Part shown: positions 48,363-57,660 of the stretch, in pieces
Layout: the number at the start of each line of letters is the position of its first letter
Position numbering within the stretch: position 1 is the stretch's first letter
NCBI RefSeq assembly: GCF_043641665.1
Contig: NC_092192.1
Coordinates: forward strand, 2,508,658 to 2,572,657
Reading direction: 5' to 3'
Length of the DNA: 64,000 nucleotides
From: Enoplosus armatus
Lineage: Eukaryota > Chordata > Actinopteri > Centrarchiformes > Enoplosidae
The notes under the pieces: generated by a model
Seen by the model: only the letters and a program-made list of their open reading frames with translations
Told to the model about the DNA's origin: nothing
Databases searched by the model: none
Translations under genes and position numbers: made by a program

Positions 48363-51300
48363 CAGAAATGTCCTGATGATGTGAGCAATGCAGGATTTTT
48401 TTCTGTCCTTTTCTTCGACTGCTGTTTGCTTCTTAAATACTTTTTTTTGTTTGTTAATGCTGCTTCAGTGTCACCTGCTCTCCAGTTCCCAGCATCATTT
48501 CCTGCGGGATGGCGCAGATCTGACTGTCCATCTTCAGCACTTTCTGCTGCTCCTCCACCACACGGACGTGAAGAACCCGGAAGTTTGTTCCACCGAGATC
48601 CAACGCCAGGAAGTCGCCTTTCTCTGCCGGAACAACGGACAGGTTGATCGAGGGCGGCAGAGGTAAGTGTGTCGCTTTGTTTTGCATTAATGCATTTATA
48701 CACATTTAAATGAATGTCAAACAATATCATGATGAAACTGGTTATTGTGGTGGTTAAAAAGATAGAAACACTGTGTAAAACCTTTCAATTGTTGCCTTTA
48801 CTGTTGTTATCTTTGACGTTCAATTCGTCTTTTTAGGAGAATATTTCTGTAAATGGATTACGAGTGGTGTCTGCAGGTATTCCTTTAAGGTGGCATACAG
48901 CCCCAACAATGTAGCCTGAGAGGGGGAACCCAGGGCAAAATAAGTATTTTTTCCCCCCACCGTTAAAATGCTATCGTTAGTTTCAAACATGTTTTATGAA
49001 AGGTTAATATAAAGTTTATATCTGCCCAGTAATACCAAGACAGTGCCGCTCATACGGAGAGAAAAGGAGTTAAATTAACTTTAAGTAAAAGTAGAAGCGT
49101 GTTTGATTTTATACTTTTATGGCAGAAAAGAAAGTGATGCAGCTCTCTTCCCATGAGCTCGGCAGTTTGACCCTCTTGTAAAAAAACAAACATGACTTTA
49201 CTTGATTTATATTAAAGACACACAGAAAGTTCCCAATGTGCTGATCAAAAAGACTTCAAGTCAGAGAAACTCACGTTTGTAAATGCTGAAGTGTTCTGAA
49301 AATAAAAATATAAGTTACCCGTCCCGTCCGGTGTGGCCCTGACGAAGGTGGGCAGCATCTTGACGGGCGCCTTGTGATGAGTGTGTTTCTCCAAACCTCG
49401 AACCAGGTCCTTCCTCAGCCGAGCAGAAACAACCTGCAGCTTCTCCAGAGACAGACGGAAACCCTCCAGGTACTCCTGCACCTGCACACAGAGAAATATA
49501 TGTGTAATGTATTAAATCAACTGACATGATTGCGTTTGACAGAATGGATGTGCACCAGTAACCAGTTTATGTTATAAGCACCTTTAATATTTTCCCTCTT
49601 TTTGTCTTTTATCCACCAGATTTCTTTCCTGTTTGCTTCAGCAGCACATTTATTTATTGACATTTCAATAAATATTAATAATAATTTAAATAAAACTAAC
49701 TGAACTTAAAAGAATAAAAGCAGAGAAAGAGTTTCGGTTTGAAGCAGCCTTATTATTTCTAAAATGTTCAAGTTTGTTTATTTGCTTTTTCTACACATTT
49801 TTTATGTTTTCTCAATTCTTTTCTTTAAATAACAAACTGTACATACAGTTTATACTATGCAGCACATTTAAATACACACTGATAAACATACAGTCGGCAG
49901 ATAAATATTAATATTGTTGCAGATTGTCCAAATAACGCATGACTTGATCCATGAGAGAAAGTGAATTGTCATAAATGGTCATAAATAATAAACTTTGTTT
50001 AAAAACAAAGTTACAGAGTTCTTTACATGAACTAGGATTAAAACATTTCAGGAGGCAATGAGGCAAATAATATAAAGATAATAATCAGACAATTCAAAAT
50101 AAGACAAAAAAACCATCACATCATTTGTCCACAAGATGGCAGCGTTTCCTCAAAATCTGCAGCATTGAACTGCAGCAGACAGCAACTGCTGACTGACTGA
50201 TTTAAAAAGTACTGACACTATTATTATCATAATTATGAAGCTATGCAGAACTGCAGGTCAATCAACCTGAACAAATAAGTGATATTCAAGGAATCTGCGG
50301 CCTCTAACACAACAAACCTGAATAGCCCTCCTGAAAGCTCCTGACTAAGAGTCTCCTCTCAACATCTTTTAAGAGTCAGTTTTACTAAAAGAGCTCCTGA
50401 GCTGAGTTTTTATGTGTCACATGCTCAACACGTCACGGACATCAGAGATAATGATACCTGTGACGTGTAAGTCGCACTGAATGATTCAATATGTGTTTCA
50501 TATCTGTGTGTTCAGTTTTTTTTCAGCTCATTTTTGACTCAAATTCACCTCCTGCAGCATCTTTGTCTCCCATTCTACTCTCCGGCTCCCCCTTGAGGAG
50601 GCTTTTGTCTTTGTCCTGCTGGATGTCTCCATGTCTGTCACAGACCACATCCTCCTGCCGCACATTAGAGGTCATTCCTCATTCAACCCTCTGACTTTGC
50701 CTGGTTGACAGACTATATATATATATATATACATGATGTGTCCCTCATTTTATATTTGGATATGTTAATCCCTGTAACCACACAGTTTATTAATATATAT
50801 TTACATTACATTTCAATTCAGTCGATGCCCATTATAAATAATAATAACAATAATAAAAAGACGTGTGTGTCTTCGACGTCTAGTGTTTCTGTTTCAGAGG
50901 CATATTCTGCAGGAAGAGGCCTGGCTGGTACAACATGTTATGACCCTCTGGAGATGGCAGCAACAATTCACATTTCTCTTCCTGTTTTCCGCTTCCTTAA
51001 AGGCTGGAAAAAAACCACTGCAAAGCTTTTCAGCTTTTAAAAGCTGCACTGGACAGCTGTCACGTACCAAACTGCTTCTACGCGACGTCTACGAGTGATC
51101 GCGTCCACAGTACAAAACACTTTCTGTGATCAAAACGTTTGGAATTCTTGTTTAAATTTATGTTCGTGAAGCTGAGGTTCAGACAGTGTTTTAACTTAAT
51201 GTGTGATGAGGAAATGACTGAAAATTAACAGACATCAGTGGCAAAACATTATGAAACAGTAGTTTGAAATAAAGCGTTCTGCATCCTAAATGACCACACT

Positions 51301-54300
51301 CTCAGGAGCAGACTATTAACGCAACATCAGAACAAAAAGCTTTAAGCAATCACTTCCTACAGCTGCTGTCATGTTGCCACCTCTCTGTTAACAGCTTTAA
51401 ATGAGCCCACAAGGCAAACCTTTAAAAACCGGAGACTTCCTTAAGGTGTTTGGGTGGACTAACATTCAGCAGACGTAAGGGAGGGGGGGACATGATGGAC
51501 ACCTCGCCCTGAATGATGTGCAGCTTCCTGTACTGGTTCTGTGCACTTGTATCGTCTGTCTTGGCTCTTTCAACAATGTGAACTTCCTTTTCGGATAATG
51601 AAGTCAAACTTGAGCACACGAGCAGCTCCGTTAGCTAAAGGAGTTTTAGAGAGTCAACATTTATGGAAACATCTTTGTTTAAAGCTACAGAGAAGGGGAT
51701 TCTGGGTAATAACTGCTCAGAGCAGCTTTCAGAGGCCTGGGGGCATTTTTTTTTTAACTGAACTCATTACAAGAGGACCATGTTTACTGTAAACTGCTGA
51801 CCACGCAGCTGGAAAAGCAACAGGTTTTGGATGTGTCACTTTAACCTTTTAACCCAACCAAAGATAATTGGCTTTTTGTTCTTCATGTCCAACCTGGAAT
51901 ATCTGTCAAATGCTGCGATGGAGCCAAATGAGCTCATATTTATCTAGCTTTAGCTAGCACAGTTCATTTTTACTCATTGTTTAGTTTAAGTTCAATATTT
52001 ATCTCTAAATCTGCCCGGCAACATAAACAGCTGACGTCTTCTCTGCTTGTGAACAGGCTCATATTGTTCAATTTGGGAACCGCATGCTCGCAGCTCTGTG
52101 AGGCTGCACTGTGGCAGAGCGGTGGTTTGAGCTAACATGCTAACATGCGCCCAATGACAATGCTAGCATGCTGATGTGAAGCAGGTATAATGTTTACCAT
52201 GTTCACTGTCTTTGTTTAGCGCATTAGCTGCTAAAAACACGATCAAAATGTTTTATGTAGAACATTTTGTGTCAGGCGAGTTAAAACTCTTCTTCTTTAG
52301 TCTTTAGTCCAGTTTGGAGGAACACAGGTTCTTAGATTCTGTTATCATGCTGACGTCTTGCTTTTCTTTGTTGTTCACATTAGTTTCTTAAATATGTGTC
52401 TTCACCAAACTAAACCCTCCTGAATCCACCGTCGGCGGCTCCAGACACACCTGCAGAAAACACACCCTTAAAAACTGCGTGGGAGAATTTGTGAAATGTG
52501 TCGAGGCAGGATGATTCACGTGTTTGTGTGTTTGTGTGCGCGTCTGTTCAGCGTTCAGGAACACCCGTGATTCTGTGGATCTAGGTTTCCACATGGAGGC
52601 TTAGACTGGATCACAAACAGGACCAGCCTGGTTGGTCACAAGCGTCTGAGACAAGTTTCAACACTCCTGCTGCCGCTAATATGACTCCTTGACTGAGCGG
52701 ATCGTATGAGGGTAATATAAATGCTGGGTGAGGGTGATGGGACCAGTTCAGGCTCGTAAACAAAAACATCTCAGATCTCAGCTAATCTGATCAGCGTATT
52801 GCTAATTAACCCTTGGCTAAACTCCCATTAGTTACTGTTGCTACGCGTGTCAAGCTTTCTATTCACGCGCAGTTTATGGTTCATTTACCATCCATTTGTG
52901 AAACTATGGGTTTATGGGAAGTAAACAAAAGCAGGCTTCTAATTCATTAAATTCTAATTGAATCAACTGAAATGATCAGTTTCAGCTAGCTATATAAATA
53001 AAGTTTTATTATTATTATTATTATTATTATTGCACAAATGTGCTACTAAACAGTTTGTATGTGTGATTATTTCTCAATCGTCTTTGAGTTAATCCTGGTT
53101 CCAGCACCAGGATCAGGATCAGGATCAGGTCTGGTTTCCACAGACTCTGGCATGAAGTGTGGATGAAAACAATCCTCCCTCCTCTCTTTGTCTCTTCTTC
53201 TTCTCTCTCATGAGTTGCAGTAATTTTCCAGAGGTGTGTTTGTTCAGGTCTTGATTTCTCCTCCTCGCTCTTGTCTCGACACGCTCGCTCCTGCTTGTGG
53301 ACTTCATTCCTCCATCATGACTCGGATGGTTTGGATTGTTAAAGACGTTGTATTGGCTTGAACCAGCCTGCATACATACAGTAACTCACTGTGTAAATGT
53401 ACACAGTAACAATAAACCAGAGGTGGAAGAAGTACTCAGATCTTTTACTTAAAAGTAGCAGTATTACAATGTAGAAATACTACAAGTCCTGCATAGCATC
53501 AAAATATATTTACAGCACCAACAGTAAAAGTACTCATATTACCTTATTGGATTATGATTATTGATGCATTCATGTGTTCATCAATTACTGTTGCAGCTGA
53601 TAAATGAGGAGCTTTAATCTGTTTATATATATTTTATATATATATTCTATATTTTACATACTGCTGGGTAGCTTGTGAATTTCCCCCTGGGGATCAATAA
53701 AGTCTTATTGATATAAGAATATCATTTATTTGTTGATTATATTTTGTACTATTAATCTGAATCTAGAAAGGTTAAAATTACTCTGCTACATTATATTATT
53801 AGATTATTATTACACATGCAGCATTTTATGTTATAGCTGATCAAAACAAAGCTAATTTAGTTTTTTTTATGCTGTTGGGTAGGTTAATCTATAACAGTTA
53901 ATATATAATTAATCTATAATGCATCATATCATATAAACTGAGCATATTATTTGTATGTAAAAAATATAACAACAAAATATATATCTATAACTATATATCT
54001 CAGATAAATGTGGTGGAGTGAAAAGTACAATATTTGCCTCTGAATTGTTGTGGAGACGAAGTATAAAGTAGCAAAAACTAGAAATACTCAGGTAAAGAAC
54101 GAGTATTTCAAATTGATAATTACAGTAAGTACAGTACATGCTGCGGCTCGTCTGCACTGATGAATTTAAACCAACAACAACAACAAATATACTGCCTGCT
54201 CTGACACGCACCTTACTGAGCGTGTCTGGAGGGATGCCGTCCAGGTGCAGCGTCGAGGCGTCTCCGCTCATTCTGGCCTTCTTTGAAATCTGTGCGCCGT

Positions 54301-54319
54301 TTGCTTCTGTGCTGCTCAT
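41485..54319 (-). CDS. Single-domain (about 50-55 kDa) hexokinase, probably at the HK3 locus
   Basis: Predicted to phosphorylate glucose to glucose 6-phosphate with ATP in the cytosol. Coding exons: 54212-54319, 49319-49481, 48475-48623, 48172-48291, 47481-47576, 46491-46590, 44630-44813, 43665-43820, 43084-43317, 41485-41686. They total 1512 nt and encode 503 residues. The internal sizes 163/149/120/96/100/184/156/234 match the glucokinase exon pattern as I know it. Visible are [10 protein letters not shown] (99-108), LGFTFSFPC (165-173), Thr187-Lys188, Asn223-Asp224 (catalytic base), [11 protein letters not shown] (246-256), Glu275, Glu309 and [10 protein letters not shown] near 460. The N-terminus ([16 protein letters not shown]) is not the mitochondrial-binding helix of HK1/HK2, and residues 486-503 are almost all acidic. 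The next gene is uimc1, as for human HK3. Sequence is closer to the HK1-3 halves than to glucokinase ([23 protein letters not shown]). Orthology is unproven. Confidence 0.92.
42138..42191. repeat. (AC)n microsatellite
   Basis: 27 uninterrupted AC units in a hexokinase intron. Confidence 0.96.
43084..43317 (-). CDS. Hexokinase coding exon 9
   Basis: 234 nt, acceptor GGTTCAG|GCAGGAC, donor CCCAA|GTAAGA. It encodes [33 protein letters not shown] and the end of the small domain. Confidence 0.93.
43665..43820 (-). CDS. Hexokinase coding exon 8
   Basis: 156 nt, acceptor TCCTGCAG|CTTTGAG, donor GAGGA|GTGAGT. It encodes [18 protein letters not shown], with Glu309 equivalent to glucokinase Glu290, and [12 protein letters not shown]. 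Confidence 0.93.
44050..44400 (-). repeat. Family A interspersed repeat, near-complete
   Basis: It reads in reverse orientation: 'gaccactttggtccagattg', 'gatgaaatgtggttcagacc', 'gcgaatgttagcatgctaac', 'gtgttagcatttagttcaaa' and 'ctgtgtctcagtaagtcctg'. Confidence 0.75.
44630..44813 (-). CDS. Hexokinase coding exon 7
   Basis: 184 nt, acceptor CTCTGTAG|GGACGG, donor CACAC|GTACGT. It encodes [12 protein letters not shown] and [16 protein letters not shown]. Glu275 is the glucose-binding residue equivalent to glucokinase Glu256. NTEWGGF has Gly where most hexokinases have Ala. Confidence 0.93.
44814..46490 (-). other. Hexokinase intron 6
   Basis: Family C fragments lie at 45010-45125 and 46015-46385. 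The second has two inverted family C heads facing each other ('gaggaagtattcagatcctt' and 'gagtacttcttcctccg'). The rest is AT-rich with nothing named. Confidence 0.55.
46491..46590 (-). CDS. Hexokinase coding exon 6, catalytic Asp
   Basis: 100 nt encoding [16 protein letters not shown]. Asp224 corresponds to the catalytic base Asp205 of glucokinase. The donor is ATCG|GTAACC. The acceptor CTGCAG|GAC is preceded by a pure (CT)n run in transcript sense. Confidence 0.93.
46595..46624. repeat. (AG)n microsatellite at a splice acceptor
   Basis: 15 AG units on the plus strand. In the hexokinase transcript this is (CU)n leading straight into GCAG, so it forms the polypyrimidine tract of exon 6. Confidence 0.95.
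47481..47576 (-). CDS. Hexokinase coding exon 5, glucose-binding Thr-Lys
   Basis: 96 nt in phase 0, acceptor TTCCACAG|AGCATC, donor GAGGG|GTCAGT. It encodes [19 protein letters not shown]. Thr187 and Lys188 align with glucokinase Thr168 and Lys169. CSGVEG is as in the HK3 N-half and differs from the glucokinase ASGAEG. Confidence 0.92.
48123..48167. repeat. (GT)n microsatellite at a splice donor
   Basis: About 22 GT units with one TCT interruption. In the hexokinase transcript it is (CA)n starting five bases after the exon 4 donor. Confidence 0.95.
48172..48291 (-). CDS. Hexokinase coding exon 4
   Basis: 120 nt in phase 0, acceptor CTGTCCAG|CTGTTC. It encodes [13 protein letters not shown] and [11 protein letters not shown], the hexokinase signature around the sugar site. 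The donor GACAAG|GTGTCA runs straight into a CA repeat in the transcript. Confidence 0.93.
48292..49318 (-). other. Hexokinase introns 3 and 2
   Basis: Exon 3 is excluded. (AT)n lies at 48332-48358. No other feature is visible. Confidence 0.5.
48475..48623 (-). CDS. Hexokinase coding exon 3, phosphate-binding loop
   Basis: 149 nt, acceptor CCGGCAG|AGAAAGG, donor GAGCAG|GTGACA. It encodes [16 protein letters not shown], the ATP phosphate 1 motif, and ends [12 protein letters not shown]. Confidence 0.93.
49319..49481 (-). CDS. Hexokinase coding exon 2
   Basis: 163 nt, acceptor GTGTGCAG|GTGCAG, donor GACGG|GTAACT. It encodes [11 protein letters not shown], the usual N-terminal helix, and [13 protein letters not shown], the segment before the first phosphate-binding loop. 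Confidence 0.92.
49482..54211 (-). other. Hexokinase intron 1 (within the coding region)
   Basis: A 4.7 kb intron. Family A lies at about 52090-52290, (TTA)n at 53008-53031, and a family C copy at about 53415-54137 with an embedded retroelement tail at 53670-53710. A (TA)n run lies near 50713-50732. No exon was recognised. Confidence 0.55.
53415..54137 (+). repeat. Family C repeat with nested retroelement tail
   Basis: Its head is 'gaggtggaagaagtactcag' and its end 'gtggagtgaaaagtacaata' to 'ttacagtaagtacagta'. Inside, 'gtgaatttccccctggggat' followed by 'caataaagt' (53670-53710) is the hairpin tail also seen at 18560-18590. Confidence 0.6.
54212..54319 (-). CDS. Hexokinase coding exon 1
   Basis: 36 codons. 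The acceptor TGTACAG abuts the ATG at 54319, so the exon starts exactly at the start codon and an upstream non-coding exon is required. The donor is AGTAAG|GTGCGT. The peptide is polar, with KKAR but no signal or hydrophobic helix. A family C repeat ends about 75 bases downstream of the donor. Confidence 0.8.
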
Positions 54320-57300
54320 CTGTACAGAGGAGGTTAAAGGTCAGTTCACCCACAGTACAGAACAAAGTGTGTGATCTCGAGAGCGTGAAACCACGCAGCT
54401 AGTTTCAGATCTTCTGCATCTACAGTCATGCTAGCAGCTATGTCAGATTACTTAGGCACATCAGTGAGCTAAATGCTAATGTCAGCATGCTAACATTCGC
54501 TAAGTAGCACTAAGCACAAAGTACATTAGAGGCTGATGGATCGGTCAGTAGGATTCATCTTCTGGGACCATGAACGTCTGAACCAAATGTGTGGTGAGCT
54601 GCTAATGTTGAGCGCATTATAAACAGACTCACTTTAAAAACTGGACTATGAAATTGGGGTGTCTTGTTAATCTTCTAAAATAATCTGGTGTCCACTTTGT
54701 GCTTAACTGCCTGCAAAAGTTGTTTTTTAAAAATATACATATCTTGTTAGCATTCAACAGATAGCCAGCGGTGTTAAGCACAGATATGCTATAAAAACCT
54801 CATGGGAGGTGTAACTTTGCTGGTAAATGTTAGCAACTGATAAATTAACAGATAAATAAATAAATAAGTCACGACAGAAGTATTCAGAAGGTAGAAGCTA
54901 ACTATATTAGATAGCTGTAAGCTAGCTAGTATGGCTAATTTGAATTTTGGAGCTCAGCTAGGCTCAATCACTGACCTTGATATAACTTTACAGATAATTA
55001 CATTTTAAGATAATAACACAAAATAAGTTTCTGTTACTTCACAGACGTGAATGTGAACAGTTCTTTTGTCCCCAAAAAGACACAAACCATTAAGATAATT
55101 CCCAAATTTATGTCTGAAAGTTTTATGGCCCCAAGATTGAAAACATTTGCATCTTTTGGGAACACGTAGGCTACTTATAAAAAGAAAGACACACAATTCA
55201 CAAATAAAAGAAATCAAACACAAACAATAAATACAATTTAAAAAACCCCCACCATAATAACATGCTCCTACATCTCATGTTTGATCCTGATCAACTCACC
55301 AGCCACACTGACTTTCCTCTTTGAACATTCACAGTAATAAAGAGTTCAAGATTATGAGGAAGTGCAGTCTGATGACTCTTTATAGATGCTTTCACTCACT
55401 AGTTGTGGTCTAAAATGATGCTCAAATATTTGTTATGCTTCACCAGCTGTGTTTGGACTCACCTTTAATCAATATTGGTTTTGGAGCCTGAGGCCAATCA
55501 AGTGTCTTGAACATGCAGCGCTGGACAGACCAAGAGCTTTCACATCATGTCATCTGTATTTCTATTAGCCACGCTGGCGGATAACAATGTTGGTTTAGCA
55601 CTTTGGTCCAAACTGAAATATCTCAAGAAATATTTGATGGATCGACATGAAATTTGGTTCACGTGTTCATTTTTCCATGAAGATGAATCCTAATGACTTT
55701 GGTGATCCTCTGACTTTCCCTCTAGCACCACCGGCAGGTTACGTTTTTTTTTTTTGGTTCAAGTTGAAATATCTCGACATCTATTGGATGGTTTGCCGTG
55801 AAATTTGGTTCAGACGTTCATGCTCCAGGCGGCATATAGTATAAAAACCTTCCCTATCATCTCAGAGCTTCTCACATCTGGATTTTGGATTTTGAAAAGT
55901 CCCCAATGGACATCACACCGTTGAGACCACCTGACTAGATTTCTTTGTATTAGTACATTTAAGTCTTCCTTTCAGGTTCGTGTTTTTAGATTGATGGATG
56001 CAGTTTAAAATGTGGATCATATCTCTTAATCAGAAGTTCACGTTGAATGGTCGGTTGTGTCATGGTTTAAAAAGGTAAACAAGTCACCCAGAGTCCTTTT
56101 TTGGATTTTAAGATCATGTGGTTTCACAGAATTAGAAGATCCAGTGACACACAGCAACAGGAAGAAGCCCTTATTTCACTTCCACTTGCCGTCCTTCATC
56201 AGACTGGTCCACAGATACAGTAACATATCTAACAAATACAAATACACACCAAAGTAAACTACTTGTTAGTACATCCAACCACCAAAAACCCACCAGTGAG
56301 GCCTGAAAAGACGAGGGAGCTGTAACCAGAACACGTCACCATGGAGATTATGTTTTTATTGTTATCATTAAAGGAAGCTTCTTGGAATCTGCTGAATCTC
56401 GATCTTAGAAAAAGTTCCTTAATACTGTCATCAGGAGTTTTGAGAGCGCACGTGATTACTGAGGACAGCTGCTTCAGACTCATTGAACTCCTGAACTTGA
56501 GATCAGATCAGCCTCTAGTTGATTACAGATCAAAACTGAATACTTAATTAATTACTTAATTAAAAGTTTGACTCCAGGACGTTTACTTGTAACGGAGTAG
56601 CCTATATTCATAGAAAAGGTGTTTCTACTTTTACTTAGTAAATCATTCACTCAGTTCACTAAAACACTTAAAATCCCCTGAAGAAATGCAGATGTTGTGA
56701 CATCTGTGAGCTCGGGGGAAGCTCCCGCTGATGGCAACAGTCTGGATCAAGTTTTTTTGGGTGGAGTGTCTCTTCAAGATCATATTACAGGGATAACCTG
56801 TCTCTTTGACTCTGCCTGCCGAAGCTGAATCCAACCAATGAAGTTATTTCTGCCTCAGAGTTTGTGACTAAAGCTGCACTCATCACACTCAGGTATCTGT
56901 GAGGGAATGTGCCGCCCCAGTTAACATGAATGAAAACCTGCAGCACTCACTTTTCTTCCACCTGGATGTCGTTTATTTGAGCCCCTTCAGACACACAAAA
57001 CATTTTCAGGTGCTGTCTTTTCTTTTTTCTTCCAGGTGTAACTGACAGTGTGTTAACTTGTAATCCAAAGTAGAGTCTGTCTTTAGCTGTGCGCCTACAG
57101 GAGCAGCAGCAGAGGCTTTTATAGTATTTCAGGTTTCTGAAGGCGACTGAAGACGCACCAGGCGGTTCATGAGCTGACAAAATAGCCAATATTACTGCTA
57201 AAGTCACGACCATACAACACAGCACAAACACTCCATGAACCAAATCAAACAGCAGACAGCTGATCTCTGAACGGCTCATCTAACATGTAAAAGCAAGTTG

Positions 57301-57322
57301 TCAGTGAAGTGAAGCAGCTCAC
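54320..57322 (-). other. Hexokinase 5' intron (between UTR exon and first coding exon)
   Basis: Family A copies lie at about 54410-54620 (plus orientation) and 55560-55840 (minus orientation, with a poly(T) interruption near 55746-55757). A 109-codon open frame with a hydrophobic helix (56951-57279) stands just after the UTR exon. Confidence 0.5.
56951..57279 (-). other. Unassigned open frame with one predicted membrane helix
   Basis: An ATG at 57279, directly preceded by an in-frame TAG, opens 109 codons. Residues 8-34 are strongly hydrophobic (VFVLCCMVVTLAVILAILS), followed by a Cys-rich stretch (CCCSCRR) and a basic tail. The frame runs into GAAAA|GTGAGT, a good splice donor whose TGA is also the in-frame stop. 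Joining it to the first hexokinase coding exon would be out of frame and stop at once. It may be an unspliced small membrane protein, an alternative leader exon or chance. I do not recognise it. Confidence 0.2.
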
Positions 57323-57660
57323 CTTTGCGTCCTGCGCTGCGCCGCTCGCACTGACAGGAGTCAACTTCCTTAATGAGGAAGGAAAGTGTGCGAACTTCGT
57401 TTAGGAGCGTGTTTCCACCCACTTCATCTGCGGACGCGACAGGAAGAGACGCGTTTACGCGCGACGGCACAAATCGAAACAACTGATTTTACGGAACAAA
57501 ACGACACCAACCACCACAGCCGAGCCCCGACGAGAGGACACCGTGATGGGGTCATGATGAAGTCCAGAGGAAGCTGGAGGAGAGCTCCTGTAGTTTGCAG
57601 CTGCAGGTGTCTCTCTGCGCGTAAAGGCGCCCGAGGAGCGCAGAGCTTCTGATCCGGGAT
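57323..57660 (-). promoter_or_regulatory. Hexokinase non-coding 5' exon and CpG-rich promoter region
   Basis: A good donor, GCAAAG|GTGAGC, ends an exon at 57323. This fits the need for an upstream exon, because the start codon follows an acceptor directly. The 57323-57660 stretch is rich in CpG (cgcgacaggaagagacgcg, tttacgcgcgacggc), unlike its flanks. Exon length, transcription start and promoter elements cannot be fixed by eye; no TATA box stands out. Confidence 0.5.

Noticed and set aside
48176..48730. 184-codon minus-strand frame across hexokinase exons 3 and 4
   Set aside because: It reads the exons in the wrong phase and through the intron. The correct frame shows [13 protein letters not shown] and [10 protein letters not shown].
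41485..54319. Assignment of the hexokinase as glucokinase (gck)
   Set aside because: Size and exon pattern fit, but sequence words ([39 protein letters not shown]) and the uimc1 neighbour point to the HK1-3 group. A tree would decide.
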